Below, piece after piece: positions 51,143 to 59,838 of a stretch of DNA of 64,000 nucleotides (position 1 is the first letter of the stretch; every line of letters begins with the position of its first letter). A model generated the notes under the pieces. It was not told where the DNA came from, did no database searches, and saw nothing but the letters and a program-made list of their open reading frames with translations. The position numbers were made by a program, and so were the translations under genes. Source of the stretch: Paraburkholderia phosphatilytica (GTDB lineage: Bacteria > Pseudomonadota > Gammaproteobacteria > Burkholderiales > Burkholderiaceae); the NCBI RefSeq assembly GCF_003443895.1, contig NZ_QQOA01000033.1:1-64000 (forward strand), written 5' to 3'.

Positions 51143-51955
51143 ATGAACGCGAAGCGGCGCAATCCGAACAGATGGGCAGCAACCGCCGGCATGCGCGGCA
51201 TACCGCGCGCGGCGGCCGCGCTAGGCGTGGCCGCGGGTGTGGCGGCGAGTGTGTCCACGCTGCTGGGCGGCTGCGAGATGATGCCGCAGTGGAACCCGTC
51301 CGGCGGAACCGGGCAGACGCAGGTCACCCAGCCGCCCGTCGCGGCCGGCTACTACCGCGTGAACCCCGGCGACTCGCTGCCGAGCATCGCCGCCGCGTTC
51401 GGCCAGCGCCCCGAAGACATCGCCAGCTGGAACAACCTCGTGCCCGGCTCGGCCGTGATGGTCGGCCAGGTGCTGCGCGTCGCGCCGCCGGCCGGGGCGA
51501 ACGTTCCGCAGGCGCCGGGTGTCGTCGAAAACGCGGTGCCGATGCCCGCTCCCACGCCGGCGCCGATGCCGCAGGCGCCCGCCACGCCCACCGTTCAACT
51601 CGCGTGGCCGGTGCACGGCACGGTAATGCGGCCGTTCACGCCGGGCCAGAGCAAGGGCATCGTGATCGGCGCCCGCCCGGGCGATGCGGTGCGCGCGGCC
51701 GCCGCCGGGCGCGTCGTGTACGCGGGCACGGGCATGCCGGCCTACGGGCCGCTCATCATCATCAAGCACGACGCATCGGTCGTCACCGCGTATGGGCAGA
51801 ACGGCCAGCTGTTCGTCAAGGAAGGCGACGCGGTCGCGCAGGGGCAGCAGATCGGCACGGTCGGCACCGACCCGCGCGGCGTGCCCTCGATCCAGTTCGA
51901 GGTGCGCTGGGACGGCCGCCCGGTCGATCCGCTTGCGTGGCTGCCTAGACAGTAA
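51143..51955 (+). CDS. NlpD/EnvC-like lipoprotein with LysM and degenerate LytM domains
   Basis: A 270-residue lipoprotein. The signal ends in LLGGC (Cys-44), a LysM domain covers about residues 69-115 (YYRVNPGDSLPSIAAAFGQR), then a Pro/Ala linker and a C-terminal M23/LytM-like domain. The zinc ligands are lost: the HxxxD motif reads GIVIGARPGD and the HxH motif reads IQFEV. Such inactive LytM factors activate cell-wall amidases during division, as NlpD and EnvC do in E. coli. That role is inferred from the family. Confidence 0.87.
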   Translation: MNAKRRNPNRWAATAGMRGIPRAAAALGVAAGVAASVSTLLGGCEMMPQWNPSGGTGQTQVTQPPVAAGYYRVNPGDSLPSIAAAFGQRPEDIASWNNLVPGSAVMVGQVLRVAPPAGANVPQAPGVVENAVPMPAPTPAPMPQAPATPTVQLAWPVHGTVMRPFTPGQSKGIVIGARPGDAVRAAAAGRVVYAGTGMPAYGPLIIIKHDASVVTAYGQNGQLFVKEGDAVAQGQQIGTVGTDPRGVPSIQFEVRWDGRPVDPLAWLPRQ

Positions 51956-52117
51956 ATTGAGCAGCGAACTGAGCAGCAGCGCCGAGTGGTCGCCCGGGCC
52001 CGCCGCGCCACGGGCTTTCGGGAGGCTTGATACACTGCACGATTCTCATCGTGCATGCCGTCTGTCGACGCGCGCCGCGTGCCCGACACCGCACTCCCGA
52101 CCACTCAGGAAGCCACC

Positions 52118-53122
52118 ATGATCGATCTGCGCAGCGATACCGTAACCCGCCCGAGTCCGGCGATGCTTGCCGCGATGACGTCCGCCGAAACCGGCGACGA
52201 CGTCTGGGGTGACGACCCGACCGTGCTGCGCCTGCAGTCGACGCTTGCCGAGCGCGCCGGCAAGGAAGCCGGCCTGTTCTTCCCGAGCGGCACGCAGAGC
52301 AACCTCGCCGCGCTGATGGCACACTGTGCGCGCGGCGACGAGTACATCGTCGGCCAGGCGGCACACACCTATAAGTACGAAGGCGGTGGCGCGGCGGTGC
52401 TCGGCAGCATCCAGCCGCAGCCCATCGAAAACGCCGCCGACGGCTCGTTGCCGCTCGACAAGATCTTCGCCGCGATCAAGCCGATCGACCACCACTTCGC
52501 GCGCACGCGCCTGCTCGCACTCGAAAACACGATCGGCGGCAAGGTGCTGCTGCCCGGCTACGTCGCCGAGGCGACGGATCTCGCGCGTTCGCACGGGCTG
52601 TCCACCCACCTCGACGGCGCGCGCGTGTTCAACGCCGCCGTCGCGTCGGGTCAGCCGCTCGCGGCGCTCTGCAAGCCGTTCGATTCGGTGTCGATCTGCT
52701 TCTCGAAAGGACTCGGCGCGCCGGTCGGCTCGGTGCTGGTGGGCAGCCGCGCGCTGATCGAAGTCGCGCACCGCTGGCGCAAGGTGCTGGGCGGCGGCAT
52801 GCGGCAGTCGGGCGTGCTGGCGGCTGCGTGCCTCTATGCGCTCGAACACAACGTCGATCGTCTGGCCGAGGACCACGCGAACGCCGGGCATCTCGCGAAG
52901 GGGCTCGCGTCGATCGGTCAGGTGGAGGTGCTGTCGCAGGCCACCAACATGGTCTTTGCGCAGTTTCCGCAGGAACACTGGGTGCCGCTCGAAGCGTTCC
53001 TGAAGGAGCGCGGCATCCTCACGCAGATGGTCTACACATCGCGCTTCGTCACGCACCTCGATCTGTCGCGCGCGGATATCGATACGTTCGTCGATGCCGT
53101 GAAGGCGTACTTCGCGCGTTGA
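52118..53122 (+). CDS. ltaE: Low-specificity L-threonine aldolase
   Basis: A PLP enzyme that cleaves threonine or allo-threonine to glycine and acetaldehyde. The 334-residue protein has MIDLRSDTVTRPSPAMLAAM at the start, EAGLFFPSGTQSNLAALMAH, THLDGARVFNAAVA (Asp contacting PLP) and the PLP lysine in SICFSKGLGAPVGS. CAGGAAGCCACC precedes ATG 52118. Confidence 0.93.
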   Translation: MIDLRSDTVTRPSPAMLAAMTSAETGDDVWGDDPTVLRLQSTLAERAGKEAGLFFPSGTQSNLAALMAHCARGDEYIVGQAAHTYKYEGGGAAVLGSIQPQPIENAADGSLPLDKIFAAIKPIDHHFARTRLLALENTIGGKVLLPGYVAEATDLARSHGLSTHLDGARVFNAAVASGQPLAALCKPFDSVSICFSKGLGAPVGSVLVGSRALIEVAHRWRKVLGGGMRQSGVLAAACLYALEHNVDRLAEDHANAGHLAKGLASIGQVEVLSQATNMVFAQFPQEHWVPLEAFLKERGILTQMVYTSRFVTHLDLSRADIDTFVDAVKAYFAR

Positions 53123-53166
53123 TGTGGGACGCGCGCCGGGCTGCCTTGGCGGCTCGGTGCGTCTTC

Positions 53167-53229
53167 GTTCACCGCCGCTGTTCACCGCCGCTGTTCACCA
53201 CGGCAGGTTCACCACCGCCGTTCACACGC
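53167..53229. repeat. 13-base tandem repeat between ltaE and the exporter gene
   Basis: Two exact GTTCACCGCCGCT units (53167-53192) are followed by diverged ones: GTTCACCACGGCA, one extra G, GTTCACCACCGCC and GTTCACACGC. The array lies between two converging gene ends. Confidence 0.75.
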
Positions 53230-53234
53230 ACTGC

Positions 53235-54785
53235 TCAAGCGCTTCCCGCCGCATCCGTCCCATCGCCGGCTATCTTGCCCGGCGTCACCGTCACGCTGAC
53301 CGCGCTGCCCACCGCATGCCCCGCGCGGTGGCTCGGCGCGAACAGACGCAATCCGCTCGCCACGCTCGCCAGTCCGGAGAACACGCAGCCGGCGCCGAGC
53401 GCGAGCGTCGGCCCATGCCGACCCGCAATCCCGAAGCTCAGCGCGACGAGCGCCGCGCCGGTCGCCTGGCCGATCAGCCGCGCGGTCGCGACGATCCCGC
53501 TCGCGCCACCGCTGCGCTCGGGCGGCGCGCTCGCCATCAGCGCCTTCAGGTTCGGCGACTGGAAGAAGCCGAAGCCCGCGCCGCAGATCGCCATCCGGAT
53601 GCCGATGTCGAGCACCGTCGGATGCGCGGGCAGGAGCGCCAGCGCCGCCATGCCCGCGCTCAGGATCGCGAGGCCGATCGCGCCGAGGAGCCCCGGCGGA
53701 TAGCGGTCCGACAGCCGACCCGCAACCGGCGCCGCCAGCGCGACGATCACGGGCCACGGCGTCATCAGGAAACCGGTCTCGACCTGGCTGCGGTGCAGCA
53801 CGTCCTCGAAGTAGAACGGCAGCGACACGAACGCGAGCCCCTGCGCGGCGAACGAACACACCGCCGTCACCGCGGACAACGCGAACACCGGCCGCCGGAA
53901 CAGGTCGACCGGCAGCATCGGCGCGGGGTGGCCGTGCTCGCGGCGGATCAGCAGCGCGCCGAATGCGAGCGTGAGCGCGGCGGCGCTGAGCACGACTAGC
54001 GTCGGCCCGCGCTGCGCGGCTTCGCCGAGCGAGAAGATAAGCGCCGCGAAGGTCACGACGTTGAGCGCCGCCGCGACCGGATCGAACCCGTGCGAGCCGC
54101 GCGCGGTGTGCGGCAGCGCGGGCAGCGCGAACACCAGCGCCAGCACGCCCAGCGGCACGTTTACGGCGAACAGCCACGGCCACGTACCGAGCGACAGGAT
54201 CATCGACGCGACCGTCGGCCCCACCGCGAACGAAAACCCCACCACCAGCGCGTTCGTGCCGAGCCCGCGGCCGAGCTGATGCGGCGGGTACAGGAAGCGG
54301 ATCAGCGCGGTATTCACGCTCATGATCGCGCTCGCGCCGAGTCCTTGCAGCACGCGGGCGGCGGCGAGCATCGGCAGTGTGGTGACCAGCGAACAGCCGA
54401 GCGACGCCAGCGTGAACAGCGCGATGCCGGCGATATAGATGCGCCGGTGCCCGACGATGTCGCCGAGCGCGGCGAGCGGCAGCAGCGTCGCGACCATCGC
54501 GAGCTGATACGCGTTGATGATCCACACCGACGCGGCGGGCGCCGCGTGCAGATCGGCGGCAATGGTGGGCAGCGCGGTGTTGGCGATCGCGGTGTCGAGC
54601 GTCGCGAGCGCGACGGCCAGCATGATCGCGACCAGCGCGCGACGGTTCGCGCCGGACAGCGGCGCGTCGCCGCGCAGCGCGGCAGGGGCCGCGGAAGCCG
54701 CGGACGGTCCGGGGCCGGTGGGGGGAGTGGCAGCCAAGTCGGGTTCCCGTCGGAAGGGTGGGGCGGGAGATCCGGCGTTGCCCAA
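53235..54785 (-). CDS. DHA2 (EmrB/QacA) family MFS multidrug transporter
   Basis: A 516-residue, 14-helix drug:H+ antiporter. ALATLDTAIANTALPTIAAD in helix 1 carries the D/N motif of the family; GDIVGHRRIYIAG is the 2-3 loop and RVLQGLGASAIMSVNTALI is motif B. The start is uncertain: TTG 54785 gives the longest form, while TTG 54737 has an ACGGGAA site in front; the extra residues are Pro/Ala-rich and unneeded. No EmrA partner is adjacent. Confidence 0.88.
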   Translation of the reverse strand: MGNAGSPAPPFRREPDLAATPPTGPGPSAASAAPAALRGDAPLSGANRRALVAIMLAVALATLDTAIANTALPTIAADLHAAPAASVWIINAYQLAMVATLLPLAALGDIVGHRRIYIAGIALFTLASLGCSLVTTLPMLAAARVLQGLGASAIMSVNTALIRFLYPPHQLGRGLGTNALVVGFSFAVGPTVASMILSLGTWPWLFAVNVPLGVLALVFALPALPHTARGSHGFDPVAAALNVVTFAALIFSLGEAAQRGPTLVVLSAAALTLAFGALLIRREHGHPAPMLPVDLFRRPVFALSAVTAVCSFAAQGLAFVSLPFYFEDVLHRSQVETGFLMTPWPVIVALAAPVAGRLSDRYPPGLLGAIGLAILSAGMAALALLPAHPTVLDIGIRMAICGAGFGFFQSPNLKALMASAPPERSGGASGIVATARLIGQATGAALVALSFGIAGRHGPTLALGAGCVFSGLASVASGLRLFAPSHRAGHAVGSAVSVTVTPGKIAGDGTDAAGSA

Positions 54786-55128
54786 TGCGCCGCCGGATGG
54801 GTCCAGGTTCAGCGATTGTCACAGAGGCGCGACGATTTTGCAGTGCAGCGGGCAGGCGGAGCAGGAGAGCCGCTGCCCGGAGCCAAGGTTTTCATGTGGC
54901 CGTACGAGATGACTGGAAGGCAACTAACGGTCGAGCCCGCGCGCGCTCACCAGACACATAGGCCAGCGGCACATCAACACGCACGTCAAACCGCGAAAGC
55001 ATGCAACCCGCATGGCCGCAAACCTCGTCCAGACGAAATCCGCGGTCAAGGGGGGAAATCGACATGCTCGCGATGGGGGAACACTGGTATCGTGGGCCGG
55101 TCAATCTTCGGTATCGACTGAATTGAAC
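54786..55128. other. 343-base intergenic region without a supported gene
   Basis: Leader of the exporter gene on the minus strand and the 3' side of the 75-residue gene. I see no repeat, convincing hairpin or promoter motif beyond what random sequence would give, and no protein-like open frame. Confidence 0.5.
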
Positions 55129-55356
55129 TCAACTCAACGACGCCAGCAAGATCGAAAGCTTCCTGATATGAGCCTTGAATGCTTCGCCGGTTTCCAGTTC
55201 GTGCCCGCCGCTCAGATGCGGCATGTCGGCGAGTTCGACCTGGGTCTGGAATTCGTCGGCGATGCGGCGGCGCGTATCGGGTGGCAGCGCGCGGATCACC
55301 GACATCAGCAGCAACTCCTGCGCATGAATCGTCCCGAGCATGGATTGTGCATTCAT
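55129..55356 (-). CDS. Small hypothetical helical protein (75 aa)
   Basis: Starts MNAQSMLGTIHAQELLLMS at 55356 behind a strong GAGGAGGTCATC site and continues with RIADEFQTQVELADMPHLSG. The composition suggests a small helical bundle. The open frame to 55632 is Arg-rich and random-looking, so I did not use it. No known family. It is divergent from glgP. Confidence 0.7.
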   Translation of the reverse strand: MNAQSMLGTIHAQELLLMSVIRALPPDTRRRIADEFQTQVELADMPHLSGGHELETGEAFKAHIRKLSILLASLS

Positions 55357-55631
55357 GATGACCTCCTCGTGCGCGCTGCGCGTGGTGGCGGACCCGGCAT
55401 CGGGCCTCGCGGCGTGGCTGCGAGGCCGGCACGGGCCGGAAGCGCCGCCACGGGATCGCGCCGTGCTTTCATGGTAGTGCACCCACGCCGTGCCGCTGCA
55501 CCGGAAACGGGCGGCTCGGCCGCGAGCAAAATGTCCTACTCTGCAAGTTAACCCGCCTGACCGGCATGCGCGCACTCGCCGCCGACCCAGCGGCGTCGCA
55601 CATGCTGGATCGATTTCTCCCGGAGGCTTCA

Positions 55632-58085
55632 ATGACAGCCGTGGATCTGGAATTCGACCAGCTCAACAGTACGGTCGATGCGCTTCGGCGCTCCATCTCC
55701 AACCGCATGATGTATGGCGTCGGCAAGGACGCCATCACCGCGCAGCCGCGTGACTGGCTGCATGCCGCCGCATTGACCGTGCGCGACCGTCTCGTCGCGC
55801 GCTGGATGAAGACCACCCGCCTGCAGTACGAACAGGACGTGAAGCGGGTCTACTACCTGTCGATGGAATTCCTGATCGGCCGCACGTTTACGAACGCGCT
55901 GCTCGCGCTCGGCATCTACGACCAGATGAACGAGGCGCTTGCGAGCATGGGCGTCGACATGGCGTCGCTCGTGAATCTCGAACCCGATGCGGCGCTCGGC
56001 AACGGCGGTCTCGGTCGGCTTGCCGCGTGCTTTCTCGATTCGATGGCGACGCTCGGCATTCCGGGCTTCGGCTACGGCATCCGCTACGAATACGGGATGT
56101 TCCGCCAGCAGATCGTCGAGGGCGAGCAGCTCGAGACGCCGGACTACTGGCTGCGCGCGGGCAACCCGTGGGAGTTTCCGCGGCCCGAGGTGCAGTACAT
56201 CGTACACTTCGGCGGCCGCACGGTGCAGCGCGACGATCGCGTGGAGTGGATCGACACCGAGCACGTGAACGCGATGGCGTACGACACCGTGATTCCGGGC
56301 TACGCGACGAGCGCGACCAACACGCTTCGGCTGTGGTCCGCGCGCGCGACTGAAGAGCTCGATCTGTCGGCGTTCAACAAGGGCGACTATCGCCGCGCGG
56401 TCGAAGCGAAGAACACCTCGGAAAACGTGTCGCGTCTGTTGTACCCGGACGATTCGACGCCCGCGGGCCGCGAGCTGCGTTTGCGCCAGGAATACTTCTT
56501 CGTGTCGGCGACGATGCAGGATCTGATCCGCCGCTACCAGCGCACGCACAGCACGTTCGGGCGGCTCGCCGAAAAGGTTGCGGTGCATCTGAACGACACG
56601 CACCCGGTGCTCGCGATTCCCGAACTGATGCGGCTTCTCGTGGACGTGCATCACGTGCCGTGGGACAAGGCATGGAAACACATCCAGCAGATGTTCTCGT
56701 ACACGAACCACACCCTGATGCCGGAGGCGCTGGAGACGTGGGACGTCGAGATGCTCGCGCGCCTGTTGCCGCGTCACCTCGAGATCATCTTCGACATCAA
56801 CGCCGAATTCCTGAAGCACGTCAGCGAGCATTCGGGGCACGACGTCGAGATGATCCGCCGCATTTCGCTCGTCGACGAATACGGGCAGCGTCGCGTGCGG
56901 ATGGCGCATCTCGCGATCGTCGCGAGCCAGAAGGTGAACGGCGTGTCGAAGCTGCACTCGCAGCTGATGACGCGCGACATCTTCGCCGACTTCGCGAAGA
57001 TGTGGCCCGAGCGCTTCACCAACGTCACGAACGGCATCACGCCGCGGCGCTGGCTCGCGCAGGCGAGCCGGCCGCTGTCGTCGCTGATCGACGAGCAGAT
57101 CGGCACGCACTGGCGCCGCGATCTGTTCGAACTCGAGAAGCTCGGCGACCTGCGCGGCGACCCTGCGTTCACGTCCGCGTTCCGCGCGGCGAAGCGCAGG
57201 AACAAGCAGCATCTCGCGCATCATCTGGCGCAGCATCTCGGCCAGACCGTGAATCCCGACGCGATCTTCGATCTGCAGGTGAAGCGCATTCACGAGTACA
57301 AGCGACAGCTGCTGAACGTGCTGCACGTGATCGTGCGCTACAACCGCATCCGCCAGCATCCGGAGCGCGACTGGGTGCCGCGCGTCGTGATGTTCGCGGG
57401 CAAGGCCGCGTCCGCGTACCGGATGGCGAAGACGATCATCAAGCTGATCGGCGACGTGAGCGCGAAGATCAATAACGACCCGGTGGTGGGCGACCGGCTG
57501 AAAGTGGTGTTCGTGCCGAACTACGGCGTGAGCGTCGCGGAGATGATCATCCCGGCCGCGGACCTGTCCGAGCAGATCTCGATGGCGGGTACGGAGGCGT
57601 CGGGCACCGGCAACATGAAGCTCGCGCTGAACGGCGCGCTGACCATCGGCACGCTCGACGGCGCGAACATCGAAATCTGCGACGCGGTGGGGCGCGAGAA
57701 CATCTTCATCTTCGGCCATACCGCCGACGAAGTGGACGAGCTGCGCGCGAAGGGTTATCGGCCTCGTCAGCTGTACGAAGAGAATCCGGAACTGCGGATG
57801 GCGCTGGATCAGATCCGCACCGGCTTCTTCTCGCCGGACGATCCGCACCGGTTCTCGGACATCTTCCACACGCTCGTCGACTGGGGCGATCACTACATGG
57901 TGCTCGCCGATTTCGCGGCGTTCGCGAAGGCGCAGGAAGAGGTGGATGCGCGTTTCGTCGATACGCAGGCGTGGACCGACAGCGCGATCGCGAACGTGGC
58001 CGGCATGGGGCAGTTCTCGTCGGATCGCACGATCGGCGACTACGCGCGCGAGATCTGGCATGTGAAGCCAGTCGAAGAGGAGTGA
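55632..58085 (+). CDS. glgP: Glycogen/starch/alpha-glucan phosphorylase
   Basis: Releases glucose 1-phosphate from alpha-1,4-glucans. The 817-residue protein has the family's usual length. Visible motifs are KRVYYLSMEFLIGRTFTNAL, DAALGNGGLGRLAACFLDS, NDTHPVLAIPELMRLLVD and the PLP-binding segment GTEASGTGNMKLALNGALTI with its lysine. ATG 55632 follows CGGAGGCTTC. No other glg genes are adjacent. A bidirectional terminator follows. Confidence 0.96.
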   Translation: MTAVDLEFDQLNSTVDALRRSISNRMMYGVGKDAITAQPRDWLHAAALTVRDRLVARWMKTTRLQYEQDVKRVYYLSMEFLIGRTFTNALLALGIYDQMNEALASMGVDMASLVNLEPDAALGNGGLGRLAACFLDSMATLGIPGFGYGIRYEYGMFRQQIVEGEQLETPDYWLRAGNPWEFPRPEVQYIVHFGGRTVQRDDRVEWIDTEHVNAMAYDTVIPGYATSATNTLRLWSARATEELDLSAFNKGDYRRAVEAKNTSENVSRLLYPDDSTPAGRELRLRQEYFFVSATMQDLIRRYQRTHSTFGRLAEKVAVHLNDTHPVLAIPELMRLLVDVHHVPWDKAWKHIQQMFSYTNHTLMPEALETWDVEMLARLLPRHLEIIFDINAEFLKHVSEHSGHDVEMIRRISLVDEYGQRRVRMAHLAIVASQKVNGVSKLHSQLMTRDIFADFAKMWPERFTNVTNGITPRRWLAQASRPLSSLIDEQIGTHWRRDLFELEKLGDLRGDPAFTSAFRAAKRRNKQHLAHHLAQHLGQTVNPDAIFDLQVKRIHEYKRQLLNVLHVIVRYNRIRQHPERDWVPRVVMFAGKAASAYRMAKTIIKLIGDVSAKINNDPVVGDRLKVVFVPNYGVSVAEMIIPAADLSEQISMAGTEASGTGNMKLALNGALTIGTLDGANIEICDAVGRENIFIFGHTADEVDELRAKGYRPRQLYEENPELRMALDQIRTGFFSPDDPHRFSDIFHTLVDWGDHYMVLADFAAFAKAQEEVDARFVDTQAWTDSAIANVAGMGQFSSDRTIGDYAREIWHVKPVEEE

Positions 58086-58115
58086 GCGGGCCGGTCGATG
58101 CCGGACGGTGAACGA

Positions 58116-58151
58116 AAAGCGGCGGTTGCGTTTGCGCGCAACCGCCGCTTT
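58116..58151. terminator. Bidirectional terminator after glgP
   Basis: AAAGCGGCGGTTGCG-TTTGCG-CGCAACCGCCGCTTT, perfect 15-base arms, with A/T at both ends, between converging genes. Confidence 0.85.
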
Positions 58152-58178
58152 GTCATGGTGCGAACCAGGCGGCCGTGC

Positions 58179-58577
58179 TTAAGCGGCCGGCCCGCTAGCA
58201 ACGACCGCCGCATCCTTCGCGCGCGTCACCGCTTGCGCGACGCGCTCGACGAAGTCCAGATCGACGCTCGAAATCGTGTCGCGCTCGCCGCTCGCGGTCT
58301 TCAGCATCAGGCGGTGCGTGACGTCCTGCGTGAACCACGCCAGGATCCCAACCACGATCAGCATGACGCCGAGCACGAAGCCCGCGCCCGATCCCGCCAC
58401 GCCGCCCGCGATCGCGCCGGCGAGCCCGATGAGCGAGATCGTCGTCGGCAAGGCCTTGTTCTTGGGGATCGTGACGACGCGCACGCCTTCGATCTCGCGC
58501 AGCGCGAAGACCTGGCCAGCCGCCGAGAACGCGTTGCGCGTGACCGAGACGCCGCGCTCGTTGAAGGGAGTATCCAT
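58179..58577 (-). CDS. DUF6232-like small membrane protein
   Basis: A 132-residue protein: MDTPFNERGVSVTRNAFSAA and GQVFALREIEGVRVVTIPKN form a beta-rich N-terminus, then two hydrophobic helices (TISLIGLAGAIAGGVAGSGA; GFVLGVMLIVVGILAWF), then a PH-like end (LMLKTASGERDTISSVDLD). This layout fits the DUF6232 family. Function unknown. Start at ATG 58577; no strong ribosome binding site is seen. Confidence 0.72.
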   Translation of the reverse strand: MDTPFNERGVSVTRNAFSAAGQVFALREIEGVRVVTIPKNKALPTTISLIGLAGAIAGGVAGSGAGFVLGVMLIVVGILAWFTQDVTHRLMLKTASGERDTISSVDLDFVERVAQAVTRAKDAAVVASGPAA

Positions 58578-58683
58578 CGATTCGAAATGCCTGCAGTCGC
58601 GAATGGCGCAGAGTACCAGACATCGAGCGAGTGGAGTGGCGGACATTTTGCCGCTGGAACGGGCAGGGACGACGGGAACCCCT

Positions 58684-59832
58684 TCAGTTCCTGATCGACT
58701 GCACGAACCATTGCAGCGGCAGTCGCTGACCGAGACCTCTGCGCAGCGCTTCGCGATACACCACGCCGCCCACCGCCGCGAACTGCACGCCCCAGTTGCC
58801 GGGCGTGAAATAGAAGCTGATCTGCCGGCTGTCGGTGCGGCCCGGCGCGTGGCCGGCAATCACGTCCGCATAGGTCGGCCATGACGTCGTATCGACGCGC
58901 GCCCGCTTCGCCACCGGCAGCCGCGCGCGTTCCGCCTCCGAGCCGCCGACGAACGCATTCGGGCTGCCCGAGATGCGCTGGCTGAAGCGCTCGCTCTCGG
59001 CCATCGGTAGCGGCTCGCGTCCTTGCACCACCTTCACGTCGAAGCGTTGCACCGCGTCTGCATCGAATTCGCGCGGCGTCAGCGCGACCACGTGCATGCC
59101 CGGTTCGAGCCACGCGGGGTCGAGCACCGGCGTCATGCTGTCGGTGCAGGTCGACACGATGTCCGCGCCGCGCACGGCATCATGCGGCGCATCGACTGCG
59201 AGCACGTCGATGCCGAGCTGTTCGCGCATACGCTGCGCGAAGCGCTGCCGGTTCGCTTCGCTGCGGCTGTACACCCGCACGCGTTCGATGGGCCTCACCG
59301 CGACGAGCGCTTCCAGAAACGTCGCGGCCATGCCGCCCGAGCCGATCATGCCGACCGAGCGCGCATCCGCGCGCGCAAGCAGACGCGTGCCGAGTCCCGC
59401 CGCGCCGCCCACCCGCATATGCTGCAGGTGGCCGTCATTGAGGAGCGCGAGCGGCGCGCCGTTTTCCGTGCTGAACAGCACGACGAGCCCGCAGTACGTG
59501 CCGGGCTCGATGCAGTACTTCTGCTCGCTGCCTGCCGCGCCGTGCCCGCGCGGCCACACCATCACGTCGGATTTGAGCCGTACCGCGAGCACACCGTCCG
59601 TTGCGCCGTCCACGGAACCAAAGCGGTAGTAGCTGTCATCCGAAGCGGTCGGCACGTAGGTGTCGATGCGCGGCCGGCCGATCGATGCGCCGCTCGCGAG
59701 GCCCGCGAACGCACGCTCCTGCGCGTCGATGCAGTCGCGCATCGTCAGCACGCTCGCCACCAGCTCGTTGTCGATCAGCAGCACGTCGCCGGCCGGCGTG
59801 TTGTGCGGCGTGGAAATGGAAAGCGCGCTCAT
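58684..59832 (-). CDS. Ornithine cyclodeaminase / mu-crystallin family protein
   Basis: A 382-residue NAD(P)-dependent enzyme of the ornithine cyclodeaminase superfamily. The Rossmann motif is MIGSGGMAATFLEALVA, with VRVYSRSEANRQRF and DIVSTCTDSMTPVLDPAWL after it. Members act as cyclodeaminases, amino acid dehydrogenases or ketimine reductases. It is the last gene of the minus-strand operon and starts seven bases before the end of the flavoprotein gene. Its substrate here is unclear; the context suggests an organic acid pathway. Confidence 0.88.
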   Translation of the reverse strand: MSALSISTPHNTPAGDVLLIDNELVASVLTMRDCIDAQERAFAGLASGASIGRPRIDTYVPTASDDSYYRFGSVDGATDGVLAVRLKSDVMVWPRGHGAAGSEQKYCIEPGTYCGLVVLFSTENGAPLALLNDGHLQHMRVGGAAGLGTRLLARADARSVGMIGSGGMAATFLEALVAVRPIERVRVYSRSEANRQRFAQRMREQLGIDVLAVDAPHDAVRGADIVSTCTDSMTPVLDPAWLEPGMHVVALTPREFDADAVQRFDVKVVQGREPLPMAESERFSQRISGSPNAFVGGSEAERARLPVAKRARVDTTSWPTYADVIAGHAPGRTDSRQISFYFTPGNWGVQFAAVGGVVYREALRRGLGQRLPLQWFVQSIRN

Positions 59833-59838
59833 CGTCCG

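Noticed and set aside
55629..58061. 810-codon open frame on the minus strand opposite glgP
   Set aside because: Shadow of a GC-rich gene; Arg/His/Val-rich composition with no domain. The plus strand encodes an unmistakable phosphorylase.
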